From NCBI GenBank assembly GCA_049642385.1, contig JBAROU010000112.1, forward strand, positions 1 through 28,671: 28,671 nt of DNA, read 5' to 3'. Source of the DNA: JBAROU01 sp049642385. Its GTDB lineage: Bacteria; Chloroflexota; Dehalococcoidia; DSTF01; RBG-16-68-14. Positions 1 to 6,922 of the stretch are shown one piece after another. Every line of letters starts with the position of its first letter. The stretch's first letter is position 1. A program made the position numbers and the translations under genes. The notes beneath the pieces were generated by a model. That model searched no databases. It had not been told where the DNA came from and saw only the letters and a program-made list of their open reading frames with translations.

Positions 1-230
1 CCGACGCTGTCGATTACCTCCGAGACCTCGCGCGGCGTCGGGCGGCGTTCGGTGCCCTTGAAGCAGAGGTGCTCGACGAAGTGGGAGAGGCCGGCCTGTT
101 CGTCGGTCTCATAGCGGGAGCCGGCGCCGACATAGCAGCTCACCGCCACCGAGCGGGTGTGGGGCATCGGCGCGGTTACCACCCGCAGTCCGTTGTCCAG
201 TGTGGTCTGTTGGAACGCGCCGTCCTGCAT
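1..230 (-). CDS. M16 family zinc peptidase, N-terminal fragment
   Basis: The reverse strand encodes 76 residues from an ATG at 230 and runs off the left edge. The protein opens with the pattern usual for bacterial M16 processing proteases: a short strand, the phrase LDNGLRVV, then an SVAVSCYVGAGSRYE segment, and then HFVEH, the inverted zinc motif HxxEH with its two histidines and catalytic glutamate. It continues with FKGTERR, as in the mpp/PqqL/YmxG group. These enzymes degrade or process peptides using Zn2+. The distal zinc-ligand glutamate and the C-terminal half lie outside the window. The gene is divergent from the GYD operon. A perfect hairpin lies 11 bases upstream of the start codon and no good Shine-Dalgarno is visible. 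Confidence 0.9.
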   Translation of the reverse strand, partial: MQDGAFQQTTLDNGLRVVTAPMPHTRSVAVSCYVGAGSRYETDEQAGLSHFVEHLCFKGTERRPTPREVSEVIDSV

Positions 231-241
231 GAGATTAAACG

Positions 242-266
242 AGCGATTCGCCTGAGGCGAATCGCT
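242..266. repeat. Perfect palindrome with CGCC-TGA-GGCG core (copy 1)
   Basis: The two 11-base arms, AGCGATTCGCC and its exact complement, flank a TGA loop. The same core with different flanking arms recurs inside the RNase P RNA gene and in the ftsK leader. Here it lies in the leader of the M16 peptidase gene, just ahead of its start codon. It could be a translational hairpin or a copy of a dispersed palindromic repeat. The rest of the 231-502 intergenic stretch shows only the promoter near 415-445 and a small GGGCCC inverted repeat near 455-470. Confidence 0.75.
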
Positions 267-414
267 GCCTTCCCAGTCAGTGTACGGGTCGCCGGTACGA
301 GCCGTCAACGACGGAGTGGATCAGCCAGAACCGCCGACTGTACGTTCAGCGCAGCGGACGGCGTAGCCCTGTACGCAGATACGCGCCACTCCTGGCTGTC
401 GACCCCTTCTCCTC

Positions 415-445
415 TTGACCGCTTACCCCCGCCTACGCCTATCAT
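415..445 (+). promoter_or_regulatory. Candidate sigma-70 promoter for the GYD operon
   Basis: TTGACC at 415-420 is followed 19 bases later by TATCAT (440-445); a 17-base alternative gives CCTATC. Transcription would start near 452, about 50 bases before the GYD start codon. The spacing is slightly long, so this is a candidate only. Confidence 0.45.
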
Positions 446-502
446 GGCGTGTCGGGCCCACGACGGGCCCGGATCCCGGCAGCCACAGGCAAGGAGGAAG
501 CT

Positions 503-796
503 ATGCCTATCTATGTTTCCATCGCTTCGTTGACCGACCAGGGCGTGCGAACCATGAAGGACCTGCCACAGCGACTCCAAAATGCCGACCAGCAGTTCGC
601 CGCTATGGGCGCCACACTGCGCGAGGTGTACCTGCTAATGGGCGAGTACGACTACGTCGTCATCGCAGAAGCGCCGGACGACGTGACGATGGGACGCATC
701 GCCCTCGCCATCGCCGGACAGGGGAACGTGCGCACGAAGACGTTCCGCGCGTTCGACCGAGGCGAGATGGTGGAGATGGTAGAGGGCCTGCCATAG
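503..796 (+). CDS. GYD domain protein
   Basis: This 97-residue protein is the full usual length of the GYD family, small alpha/beta proteins related to the ferredoxin-like dimeric barrels. Visible family features are the opening MPIYVSIASLTDQG, the central GEYDYVVIAEAPDD strand with its GxYD motif, and a final hydrophobic strand before the stop. The ATG at 503 is chosen over an upstream frame extension to 449 because AAGGAGG lies at 491-497 with ideal spacing and because the family begins here. No catalytic activity is established for the family. It heads a tight operon with a TPR protein, an oxidoreductase and an aminotransferase. Confidence 0.9.
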   Translation: MPIYVSIASLTDQGVRTMKDLPQRLQNADQQFAAMGATLREVYLLMGEYDYVVIAEAPDDVTMGRIALAIAGQGNVRTKTFRAFDRGEMVEMVEGLP

Positions 797-810
797 GCCC
801 GGCCGCCACG

Positions 811-1245
811 ATGTCATCGCCTCCGCAAGCCGCCCGCGACCACCTGCGCGAGGCGATGGCGCGCCACGAGCGCAACGACATCGCGGGCGCGCTGGAGGAG
901 GCGCGGCGAGCGCTGGCGCTTGCGCCCGATTTCGCCGACGCGCGTTCGTATCTCGGGGCGACGCTCGTCACGCGAAAAGGGCGCTACGCGGAAGGCCTGG
1001 CGGAGTTGGAGCGCGCGCGCGAGGCGGCCCCCGAGGACGCTGCGATCCTGTACACGCTCGGCTGGTGCTACGAGTTCGTCGCGCACGGGGTTTCGCGGCG
1101 ACCGCAGGCCGGCCTCGAACCAGAGGAGCTGTATCGAAAGGCCGAGGGCTTCCTGCGGCGCTGCCTGGAGCTAAACCCGGAAGGCAAGCTGAAGGACGAC
1201 GCCCAAGACTTGCTTTCGTCGATCATTCGAGAGGACGTGGGATGA
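811..1245 (+). CDS. Tetratricopeptide repeat protein
   Basis: This 144-residue, wholly helical protein begins at an ATG 14 bases after the GYD gene. It contains about three degenerate TPR units: one around residues 8-40 (ALEEARRALALAPDFADARSYLG), one around 48-80 (GRYAEGLAELERAREAAPEDAAILYTLGW), and a third around 105-130 ending in CLELNPEGKLKDDA. The alanine and proline positions between helices A and B fit the TPR consensus. It has no signal peptide or membrane segment, so it should be cytoplasmic. TPR proteins act as protein-binding scaffolds and the partner here is unknown. Its stop overlaps the next start as ATGA, which suggests translational coupling. The reading frame is open upstream to 415, but that stretch overlaps the GYD gene and is not plausible coding sequence. 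Confidence 0.8.
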   Translation: MSSPPQAARDHLREAMARHERNDIAGALEEARRALALAPDFADARSYLGATLVTRKGRYAEGLAELERAREAAPEDAAILYTLGWCYEFVAHGVSRRPQAGLEPEELYRKAEGFLRRCLELNPEGKLKDDAQDLLSSIIREDVG

Positions 1246-2225
1246 CACGGGTAAGAACGTTCCTGTTCGGCCTGGGGCCGTTCGGCGTCGGCATCGGTCG
1301 GCTGGCCGCAGAGCGCACGGAGGTCGAGCTCGTCGGCGGCATCGACTTGGCACCGGACAAGGCCGGACAGCCGTTGTACGACGTGCTTGGCGTCGAGGCG
1401 CCGGGCGGCGCGTCGAACGCAAGGGTCGAGTCGGATGCCGAGCGCTCGCTCGCGACCGCCCGGCCAGACCTGGTGCTGCACGCGACAGGGTCGTACCTGC
1501 CGGACGTGCTGCCGCAGCTGATCGCCTGCGCGCGCGCCGGAGCGAACGTCGTCTCGACATGCGAAGAGCTTTCGTTCCCGTGGGAACGCCATCCGAATCC
1601 AGCGAAACAGCTCGACAGCGAGGCGAAGGCGCACAGCGTGACCATGCTGGGTACGGGAATCAACCCCGGGTTCTTGATGGACACGCTGGCGGCGGTGCTG
1701 AGCGGCGTCTGCCAGCGCGTCGAACGTGTGCGCCTCGCGCGCATCGTGGACGTTTCGACGCGGCGGGAGCAGCTCCAGCGCAAGGTGGGCGTGGGCCTGA
1801 CGGCGGAGGAGTTCCAAGAGCGCGTCGCAACAGGACGCTTCGGGCATGTGGGGCTGAAGGAGTCATGCTGGCTGCTCGCCGAGGCGCTGGGCTGGCAGCT
1901 CGACACGCTAGAGGAGACGATCAAGCAGATCGAAGGGGCGGACGGCCGCGGGGCGGGCATCCGCCAGCTCGCCACGGGCACGCTCGGCGACCGAACTGTG
2001 ATCGAGGCGCTGGTGCAGATGTCGACGGACGTTGACCGCGCACGCGACGAGATCGAGATCGACGGGACGCCGCCGGTGCGCATGACGATCGATGGAGGCG
2101 TGCCAGGCGACCACGCGACGGCGGCGATCATCGTGAACGCCGCGCGCCGCGTCGTCGATCACGCGCCGGGTCTGATCACGATGCTCGATCTGCCAGTCGT
2201 AACGAGCGTTGGAGCCAGGCCGTGA
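1242..2225 (+). CDS. NAD(P)-dependent oxidoreductase, 2,4-diaminopentanoate dehydrogenase / dihydrodipicolinate reductase-like
   Basis: This 327-residue protein has an N-terminal Rossmann fold (FLFGLGPFGVGIGRLAAER, a GxGxxGxxxG-like turn at about residues 9-18). A second conserved block reads VLHATGSYLPDVLPQLIACARAGANVVSTCEELSFP, and another reads GTGINPGFLMDTLA. These match the amine-dehydrogenase branch of the DapB-like fold, which includes ornithine-pathway 2,4-diaminopentanoate dehydrogenase. The length agrees with that branch and exceeds the roughly 270 residues of true DapB. The ATG overlaps the TPR stop, and the gene ends overlapping the aminotransferase start as GTGA. Coupling to an aminotransferase suggests the two act in sequence on an amino acid or amine. 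The substrate cannot be read from the sequence. Confidence 0.75.
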   Translation: MTRVRTFLFGLGPFGVGIGRLAAERTEVELVGGIDLAPDKAGQPLYDVLGVEAPGGASNARVESDAERSLATARPDLVLHATGSYLPDVLPQLIACARAGANVVSTCEELSFPWERHPNPAKQLDSEAKAHSVTMLGTGINPGFLMDTLAAVLSGVCQRVERVRLARIVDVSTRREQLQRKVGVGLTAEEFQERVATGRFGHVGLKESCWLLAEALGWQLDTLEETIKQIEGADGRGAGIRQLATGTLGDRTVIEALVQMSTDVDRARDEIEIDGTPPVRMTIDGGVPGDHATAAIIVNAARRVVDHAPGLITMLDLPVVTSVGARP

Positions 2226-3577
2226 CGACGATCCTCGAACGCTTCGAGCAGCTCCATCCAGCGTCGCGCAAGCTGCACGAACGCGCGTCGCGCCTGTTCC
2301 CGGACGGCGTGACCCATGATGTGCGCTTCTTTCGCCCGTTTCCCCTTTACGTCGAGCGAGCGGATGGCTCGCGCAAGTGGGACGTGGACGGCAACGAGCT
2401 CATCGACTACGTGATGGGGCATGGCGCGCTGCTCCTGGGCCACAACCACCCACACGTGAAGGACGCCGTCGCGCAGCAACTCGAACGCGGAACGCACTTT
2501 GGTGCGTCGCAGGAGCGCGAGATCGAATGGGCGGAGCGCGTCCTGAACCTGATCCCGTCGGCTGAGGTCGTGCGCTTCACCAGCTCCGGCACGGAAGCGA
2601 CGATGATGGCCGTGCGCCTCGCCCGCGCGCACACGGGCCGCGATACGCTGGTGCGCTTTCGCTATCACTTCCATGGCTGGAACGACAACATGGTGGGCCT
2701 ACCCGACCGCGAGGGCGTTCACCCGCACGCGCTGGGCGTGCCGGACAGCTCGCTGGCGAACGTCGTCGTCGTGCCGCAAAACGACATCGGTGCGCTGGGA
2801 CGAACGCTGGACGAGGAGGATGTGGCAGCGGTGATCCTGGAGCCGACGGGCGCGGGCTGGGGTACGATCCCGCTCGACGCGTCGCTCCTGGCTCCGATCC
2901 GAGAGGCGACGCGGCAGGCGGGCGCGGTGCTGATCTTCGATGAGGTGGTGACGGGCTTTCGCGTCTCGCCGGGCGGCGTGCAGGCCGCGACGGGCATCAC
3001 ACCGGACATCACAACGCTCGCGAAGGTGCTCGCGGGTGGGCTGCCCGGCGGCGCGGTCACCGGACGGCGCGAGATCATGTCGAGGATCGAGTTCGGCGAA
3101 TCGAACCGCGCCGACTTTAGCCAGCGCATCCCTCATCCGGGCACATACAACGCTAACCCCCTCTCGGCTGCCGCTGGCATCGCCGCGCTGGACGTCGTCG
3201 CGACGGGCGAACCGGCGCGGCACGCGAACGGCCTCACACGCGACCTGGTGCGGCGGCTGAACGAGGCGATTCGCAGCGCGAGCATCCCAGGCTGCGTCTA
3301 CGCAGAAGCCTCGATGTTCCACATCATCCTGGGCGCGGAGTGCCCGCCTCCCACCGACAACTTCGGCTGGGACTGGCAGGGCGCGCCGAGCGACCGCATG
3401 CCTCGCGCGCCGGCCGAGACCGCGTGGGCGCTGCGTCGCGGGATGCTGAACGAGGGCATCGACCTGATGGACACGGGCGGCCTGGTCTCCGCCGCCCATA
3501 CGGAGAGGGACGCCGACCGTACGATCGAGGCGTTCGAGCGCACCGTGCGCCAGATGAAGGACGAAGGCATCGCCTAG
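2222..3577 (+). CDS. Class-III aminotransferase, glutamate-1-semialdehyde aminomutase-like
   Basis: This is a 451-residue PLP enzyme of fold type I. Visible landmarks are the phosphate-binding SSGTEATM (about 121-128), the ring-stacking RYHFHGWND (147-155), LIFDEVVTGFR with cofactor Asp240, and TLAKVLAGGLPGGAV, in which Lys268 forms the internal aldimine. The arrangement resembles GSA aminomutase (HemL), but the GGLPGGA stretch replaces the more usual GGGMPVGA, and no other heme genes are nearby. A catabolic or biosynthetic omega-aminotransferase or aminomutase role paired with the upstream oxidoreductase is therefore more likely than tetrapyrrole synthesis. The GTG start overlaps the upstream TGA, with GGAG about 8 bases before it. 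The gene closes the GYD operon. Confidence 0.85.
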   Translation: MTTILERFEQLHPASRKLHERASRLFPDGVTHDVRFFRPFPLYVERADGSRKWDVDGNELIDYVMGHGALLLGHNHPHVKDAVAQQLERGTHFGASQEREIEWAERVLNLIPSAEVVRFTSSGTEATMMAVRLARAHTGRDTLVRFRYHFHGWNDNMVGLPDREGVHPHALGVPDSSLANVVVVPQNDIGALGRTLDEEDVAAVILEPTGAGWGTIPLDASLLAPIREATRQAGAVLIFDEVVTGFRVSPGGVQAATGITPDITTLAKVLAGGLPGGAVTGRREIMSRIEFGESNRADFSQRIPHPGTYNANPLSAAAGIAALDVVATGEPARHANGLTRDLVRRLNEAIRSASIPGCVYAEASMFHIILGAECPPPTDNFGWDWQGAPSDRMPRAPAETAWALRRGMLNEGIDLMDTGGLVSAAHTERDADRTIEAFERTVRQMKDEGIA

Positions 3578-3719
3578 TCATCCGCGCAGCGAGAACCTCG
3601 TCGTTGGCTTCGAGGGCGTTTGTGGGCAGATTCACAAAATGCGGTAGATCTGTCAAAAAATGTTAGGAACTTCCCTACTGGAGGTCTGCGGGACGGTGCC
3701 GAGCGGCCGATACTGGAAG

Positions 3720-3725
3720 TAGAAT
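3720..3725 (+). promoter_or_regulatory. Candidate -10 box upstream of riboswitch
   Basis: TAGAAT matches TATAAT at five of six positions and predicts a transcript start near 3732, immediately before the riboswitch aptamer. A weak GTGCCG lies 18 bases upstream. The remainder of 3578-3719 shows no gene; no Rho-independent terminator for the upstream operon was recognised. Confidence 0.5.
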
Positions 3726-3735
3726 TCGCGTAGTG

Positions 3736-3828
3736 TCGCGATAAAGGCAAACCACTCGAAAGGGTGGGACGCAAAGCGATAGGGCCTACCCCTCGCCAAC
3801 GGCGGGGAACGGCAGCCGCGCTACCGAA
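3736..3828 (+). promoter_or_regulatory. Cyclic-di-GMP-I (GEMM-I) riboswitch aptamer
   Basis: The leader contains the hallmark elements of the GEMM-I aptamer in order. AAAGGCAAACC is followed by a GAAA tetraloop closed by CACUC/GGGUG, then GGGACGCAAAGC with the receptor and ligand-binding core. A variable stem (CCCCUCGCC/GGCGGGG) comes next, and finally a GGCAGC-CGC-GCUACCG hairpin in the place of the usual GGUAGC...GUUACCG. The family binds cyclic di-GMP and controls the gene downstream. That gene is a diguanylate cyclase starting at 3865, so the enzyme's product should regulate its own synthesis. No intrinsic terminator follows the aptamer, which points to translational rather than transcriptional control. 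Confidence 0.93.
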
Positions 3829-3859
3829 GGCACGGATACGATCGTTTGCTTGAGGTAGC
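3820..3859 (+). promoter_or_regulatory. Possible expression platform pairing aptamer 3' strand with Shine-Dalgarno region
   Basis: GCTACC at 3820-3825, the 3' strand of the last aptamer hairpin, is exactly complementary to GGTAGC at 3854-3859, which overlaps the GAGG ribosome-binding site of the cyclase. Within the aptamer the same strand pairs with GGCAGC and has one mismatch. The two pairings are mutually exclusive. In this model ligand binding stabilises the aptamer hairpin and frees the ribosome site, giving an ON switch. The model is inferred from complementarity alone. Confidence 0.4.
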
Positions 3860-3864
3860 CGGAC

Positions 3865-4728
3865 ATGGCCCAAGTCTCAGCTCTCGACACCCTTCCCCGT
3901 CCGAACGCGGCTGCGCCAGAGAGCGACACGCCACCGACGACGGCGACCGGAGTCGGCTCGCCGCCGGCGCGGGTGCCGCGCCACGGCCGAGTCAGCCATC
4001 TATTGTGGCTGATGGCGCCGTTGCTGTATGCCATCGTCGGCTGGTCTTTGGGTGGCAAATATCTCGTCGACGAGCGCACGCAGCAGGTCGTTGAGGTCGC
4101 CGGCATCGTGCTGATCGCGTGCGCCGGACTGGCGCTGGCGCAATACGTACGCAGCCGCAACATCCAGGTCGAGCGCGCGTACTCGGCGCATCTGGAGGAA
4201 CTAAGCCAGCGCCTGCGCAGCCTGGCCTACCGCGACTCGCTCACCGATCTCTACAACCATCGGTTCTTCCACGAACAGCTCAGCCACGAGCTGGAGCGCG
4301 CGAACCGCTACAATGCGTCGATCTCCGTGATCCTGATGGACCTGGACCACTTCAAGGAGGTCAACGACACGTACGGGCACCTGATGGGCGACAAACTGCT
4401 GGCCTTCATCGGCCAGATCATCAACGACCAGGTGCGCGGCGCGGACATTGCCGCGCGCTACGGCGGCGATGAGTTCGCGATCATCCTGCCCGATACGTCG
4501 CGGGAGGCGGCCGAGGCAACGGCGCGCAAGCTGGCGAAGGCGATCGCCACGGGCCGCACATACGCGGGCTCGCTCAGCGAGAGCCTGCCGCTGAGCACGT
4601 CGTACGGCGTCGCCACGGCTCCCGATGAGGCACGTAGCGTATCGGAGCTGATGCAGGTGGCAGACGAGCGGCTCTACGCGGCGAAGGACAGCCGTGTGGC
4701 GCCGCCGGAGCACGTCGCGCGGAAGTAA
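3865..4728 (+). CDS. Membrane-bound diguanylate cyclase (GGDEF)
   Basis: This 287-residue enzyme makes cyclic di-GMP from two GTP. A proline- and threonine-rich N-terminus (1-40) is followed by two membrane helices (about 45-64 and 76-95), a short coiled linker (100-122) and a GGDEF domain (123-280). Key elements are LTDLYNHRFF, DLDHFKEVNDTYGH (metal- and nucleotide-binding), and the intact active site GGDEF at residues 200-204. RGAD at 191-194, exactly five residues before it, is the RxxD inhibitory I-site. The enzyme should therefore be active and product-inhibited. There is no sensor domain apart from the membrane part. A c-di-GMP riboswitch sits in its leader, giving a second level of product feedback. 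The ATG at 3865 has GAGG 9 bases upstream. Confidence 0.95.
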   Translation: MAQVSALDTLPRPNAAAPESDTPPTTATGVGSPPARVPRHGRVSHLLWLMAPLLYAIVGWSLGGKYLVDERTQQVVEVAGIVLIACAGLALAQYVRSRNIQVERAYSAHLEELSQRLRSLAYRDSLTDLYNHRFFHEQLSHELERANRYNASISVILMDLDHFKEVNDTYGHLMGDKLLAFIGQIINDQVRGADIAARYGGDEFAIILPDTSREAAEATARKLAKAIATGRTYAGSLSESLPLSTSYGVATAPDEARSVSELMQVADERLYAAKDSRVAPPEHVARK

Positions 4729-4888
4729 TGAGACCGAGGGAGACTTAGCCAGGCCGAGGAACCGGCTCGCGGCGGGATCAGCGGTGCGAGACGCTCCTTC
4801 CTCGCCCGCGAGCGCTTTGCTAGACTGAACTGCCGCGACCGTTCGGCGCACTTCGGGCCGATGGCAACTCGCTGGCACTGAGGCAACG

Positions 4889-6166
4889 ATGGGAATCTAT
4901 CGCGTTGCTACGGGAGTGATCACCGCGCTCTTGGGCGTGGCGTTGCTCGCGTTCGCCTACACCGTGGGCTACGTCTCCAACGATGGGAACGGCGGCTCTC
5001 CTGTGCGGGCGTCCGACGGGAGTACGACGAACGGCGAGATCGACTTCGGTACCTTCAACGAAATTCTGAAGCTCCTCGATGACAACTATGTCAACCAGGA
5101 CCGCCTCGACAACCGCTCGTTGTACGAAGCCGCGGTGAACGGGATGCTCGAATCGCTCGCGGATAGCGGTACGTTCTACATCAATCGGACCAGCAACCAG
5201 GTCTCGATCGGACCGTCAGGCTCGTTCGACGGCATCGGGGCGACGGTTCAGCAGATCAACAACCAAATCGTCATCGTGCGGCCGATCGAGGGCAGCCCGG
5301 CCGAGGCCGCGGGCATCCTCTCGGGCGATGTTGTCGAGGCGGTGGACGGTGACTCGACCAAGGGCTGGACAGTCGATCAGGCTGTGATCCGGATCCGCGG
5401 GCCGCGTGGCTCCGATGTGACGGTAACCATTCGCCATGCGGACGGCACCACCGAAGACTTAACGATTACTCGCGACGAAATCCGACTGCAGAGCGTCACG
5501 ACGACGCCGCCAGGCGGCACACTGCTGGACGCCGATGGGAACGACGTGACCAGCATCGCATATATGCGCATCTCCGCATTCGCGCAACGGACGCCGGAGG
5601 AGGTCGAGGCCATCGCCCGGAAGGCAGAGGCAGATGGCAAGGCAGGCATCATCATCGACCTGCGCGGCAACCCGGGCGGCTGACTGCGCGAGACGGTGGA
5701 TACCGCGGACCTGTTCCTGGATGGCGGCACCATCCTGATCGAACAAGACGCTGACGGAACGGAGCAGAAATTCGATGCCAGCCCGGGCGGCGCCGCTCTG
5801 AAGATTCCGATCGTGATCTTGATGGACGAGTTCAGCGCGAGCGGCTCCGAGGTGCTGGCGTCTGCGCTACGAGACAATGAGCGGGCGACCATCGTGGGCG
5901 AGAACAGCTTCGGGAAGGGCACGGTCAACACGTCGCACGAGCTGAAGGACGGCGGGGCGCTGTTCGTCTCGATCGCTCACTGGCTCACGCCGAAGGGCGT
6001 TCTGATCGAGGGTGTCGGCATCGAGCCTGACGTAGTGGTGGACACGCCAAGCCCGTTCGAGCCCACGTACTCACCGGACAAGGACGAGGACATCCAAGCA
6101 GCAATCACATATCTCCAAGGCCTGCGGGCGAGCAGCAGCGCGGTCCCCTCCCCAGCGGGCCGGTAG
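4889..6166 (+). pseudogene. S41 carboxy-terminal processing protease (CtpA/Prc-like) interrupted by in-frame TGA
   Basis: Both sides of a TGA at 5681-5683 lie in the same frame and together make a 425-codon S41 protease of normal length. The first part has an N-terminal membrane anchor (about residues 5-28), the CtpA helical region and a PDZ domain (about 108-205). It ends in DLRGNPGG just before the stop at codon 265. The second part resumes with LRETVDTADLFLDGG, as the family does, and contains the SASGSE nucleophile motif (from codon 316) and the catalytic lysine in FGKGTVN (codon 343). Without readthrough the first product lacks the active site. GTG at 5696 could start the second half, but no Shine-Dalgarno is evident. 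The options are a recent nonsense mutation, UGA-C readthrough, or a sequence error. The anchored N-terminus would place the protease at the outer face of the membrane. Confidence 0.85.
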
Positions 6167-6181
6167 GCCGGCCCCACGCCG

Positions 6182-6634
6182 ATGGCCGTCCAGCAGGTGG
6201 CCGTCAACCGAAGGGCCCAGCACGACTACGACGTCCTGCAACGCGTCGAGGCGGGCCTGGTGCTTCTGGGCAGTGAGATCAAATCGATCCGGCAGGGTCG
6301 CGTGAACCTGACCGAGGCGTACGCACGGCCGGAACGCGGCGAGCTCTGGTTGCACAACGTACACATCGCCCAATACGAATCGGCCGGACGCTTTGGCCAC
6401 GAGCCGACGCGCAAGCGCAAGCTGCTGCTGCACAAGAGCCAGATCCGCGAGTTGTCACGCGCCGTGAGCGAACAAGGGCTGACGCTGGTACCGATGCGCC
6501 TCTACGTGAAGGACGGCATCGCGAAGGTGGAGCTGGCGTTGGCGCGCGGGCGCAAGCACTACGATAAGCGCGCGGCCATCGCGCGCAAGGACGCGCAGCG
6601 CGAGATCGAGCGCGCGCTGCGCCGGAAGCGCTAG
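6182..6634 (+). CDS. smpB: SsrA-binding protein SmpB
   Basis: This 150-residue protein partners tmRNA in trans-translation, loading it onto stalled ribosomes. Family landmarks are present in order: NRRAQHDYDVLQRVEAGLVLLGSEIKS (the OB-fold start with the invariant GSEIKS), EAYARPERGELWLHNVHIAQY, RKRKLLLHK, LVPMRLYVKDGIAKVELALARGRKHYDKR, and a basic C-terminal tail RAAIARKDAQREIERALRRKR, which enters the mRNA channel. The length is normal. It starts 15 bases after the S41 gene and its ribosome-binding site is weak, so it is probably expressed from the same transcript. No tmRNA gene was found in the window. Confidence 0.96.
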   Translation: MAVQQVAVNRRAQHDYDVLQRVEAGLVLLGSEIKSIRQGRVNLTEAYARPERGELWLHNVHIAQYESAGRFGHEPTRKRKLLLHKSQIRELSRAVSEQGLTLVPMRLYVKDGIAKVELALARGRKHYDKRAAIARKDAQREIERALRRKR

Positions 6635-6698
6635 CCCGACCACCAAAGCGCCGCCCGAAGCCGGCGGGCATGCCCTGGACCCTCGTCGAGGGGTGAGC

Positions 6699-6728
6699 TT
6701 GACGCCTTTTCGGAAGCCATGCTAGCAT
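6699..6728 (+). promoter_or_regulatory. Sigma-70 promoter of small transcription unit
   Basis: TTGACG at 6699-6704 and TAGCAT at 6723-6728 are separated by 18 bases. The predicted start near 6735 gives a roughly 180-base transcript ending at the terminator after 6884. The 65 bases between the smpB stop and this promoter hold only short GC-rich inverted repeats. Confidence 0.6.
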
Positions 6729-6754
6729 CGCGGGTAGGAAAGGAGGTGATGCGG

Positions 6755-6826
6755 ATGTCTGACAAACGTTGCAAGGGCCTAGGGCCTTGCGCAATCCGCG
6801 ACTCCTTGGAGGTGATGACCTCTTAG
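6755..6826 (+). CDS. Predicted 23-residue small protein (unknown)
   Basis: A 23-codon ORF starts at the ATG at 6755, 8 bases after a GGAGG that sits within AAGGAGGTGAT (6740-6750), an exact match to the anti-Shine-Dalgarno of 16S rRNA. ATG at 6749, two codons earlier, is too close to the GGAGG to be favoured. The peptide begins MSDKRCKGLGPC and ends DSLEVMTS. It is basic at the front and acidic behind, with cysteines at positions 6 and 12. It has no signal peptide or membrane segment. Its own promoter (6699-6728) and terminator (6884-6913) isolate it from smpB and from the convergent hydrolase. A GCAAGG/CCTTGC inverted repeat lies within the ORF. The transcript could equally act as a small RNA. 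I do not recognise a family. Confidence 0.5.
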   Translation: MSDKRCKGLGPCAIRDSLEVMTS

Positions 6827-6883
6827 GAGGGGGCCTATTCCAACCTGGAAGGCCTGCTAGGCCTTAGGTCCTAGCAACTCACA

Positions 6884-6920
6884 GCACCGCCCCGGGATAA
6901 CCCGGGGCGGTGCCTTTCGT
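6884..6920 (+). terminator. Strong Rho-independent terminator
   Basis: A perfect 13-bp stem (arm GCACCGCCCCGGG) with an ATAA loop is followed by CTTTCGTCGT. It ends the small transcription unit and probably smpB readthrough. A second perfect hairpin, AAGGCCT-GCT-AGGCCTT, lies upstream at 6849-6865. The reverse strand has no T-run, so it would serve the convergent hydrolase gene less well. Confidence 0.8.
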
Positions 6921-6922
6921 CG

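Noticed and set aside
1223..2131. 302-codon minus-strand ORF
   Set aside because: It is antisense to the Rossmann oxidoreductase, with serine-rich low-complexity sequence and no start signals.
2222..3577. Calling the aminotransferase hemL
   Set aside because: The active-site loop differs and the operon has no tetrapyrrole genes. Only the superfamily is supported.
5681..5683. Selenocysteine at the in-frame TGA of the S41 protease
   Set aside because: The family has no cysteine or selenocysteine here, and no sel genes are in the window. No SECIS-like hairpin was recognised just after the TGA, though it was not folded computationally.
6690..6915. Possible tmRNA gene next to smpB
   Set aside because: The unit is too short and lacks the tRNA-like ends, a CCA-terminated acceptor and a tag ORF ending in Ala-Ala.
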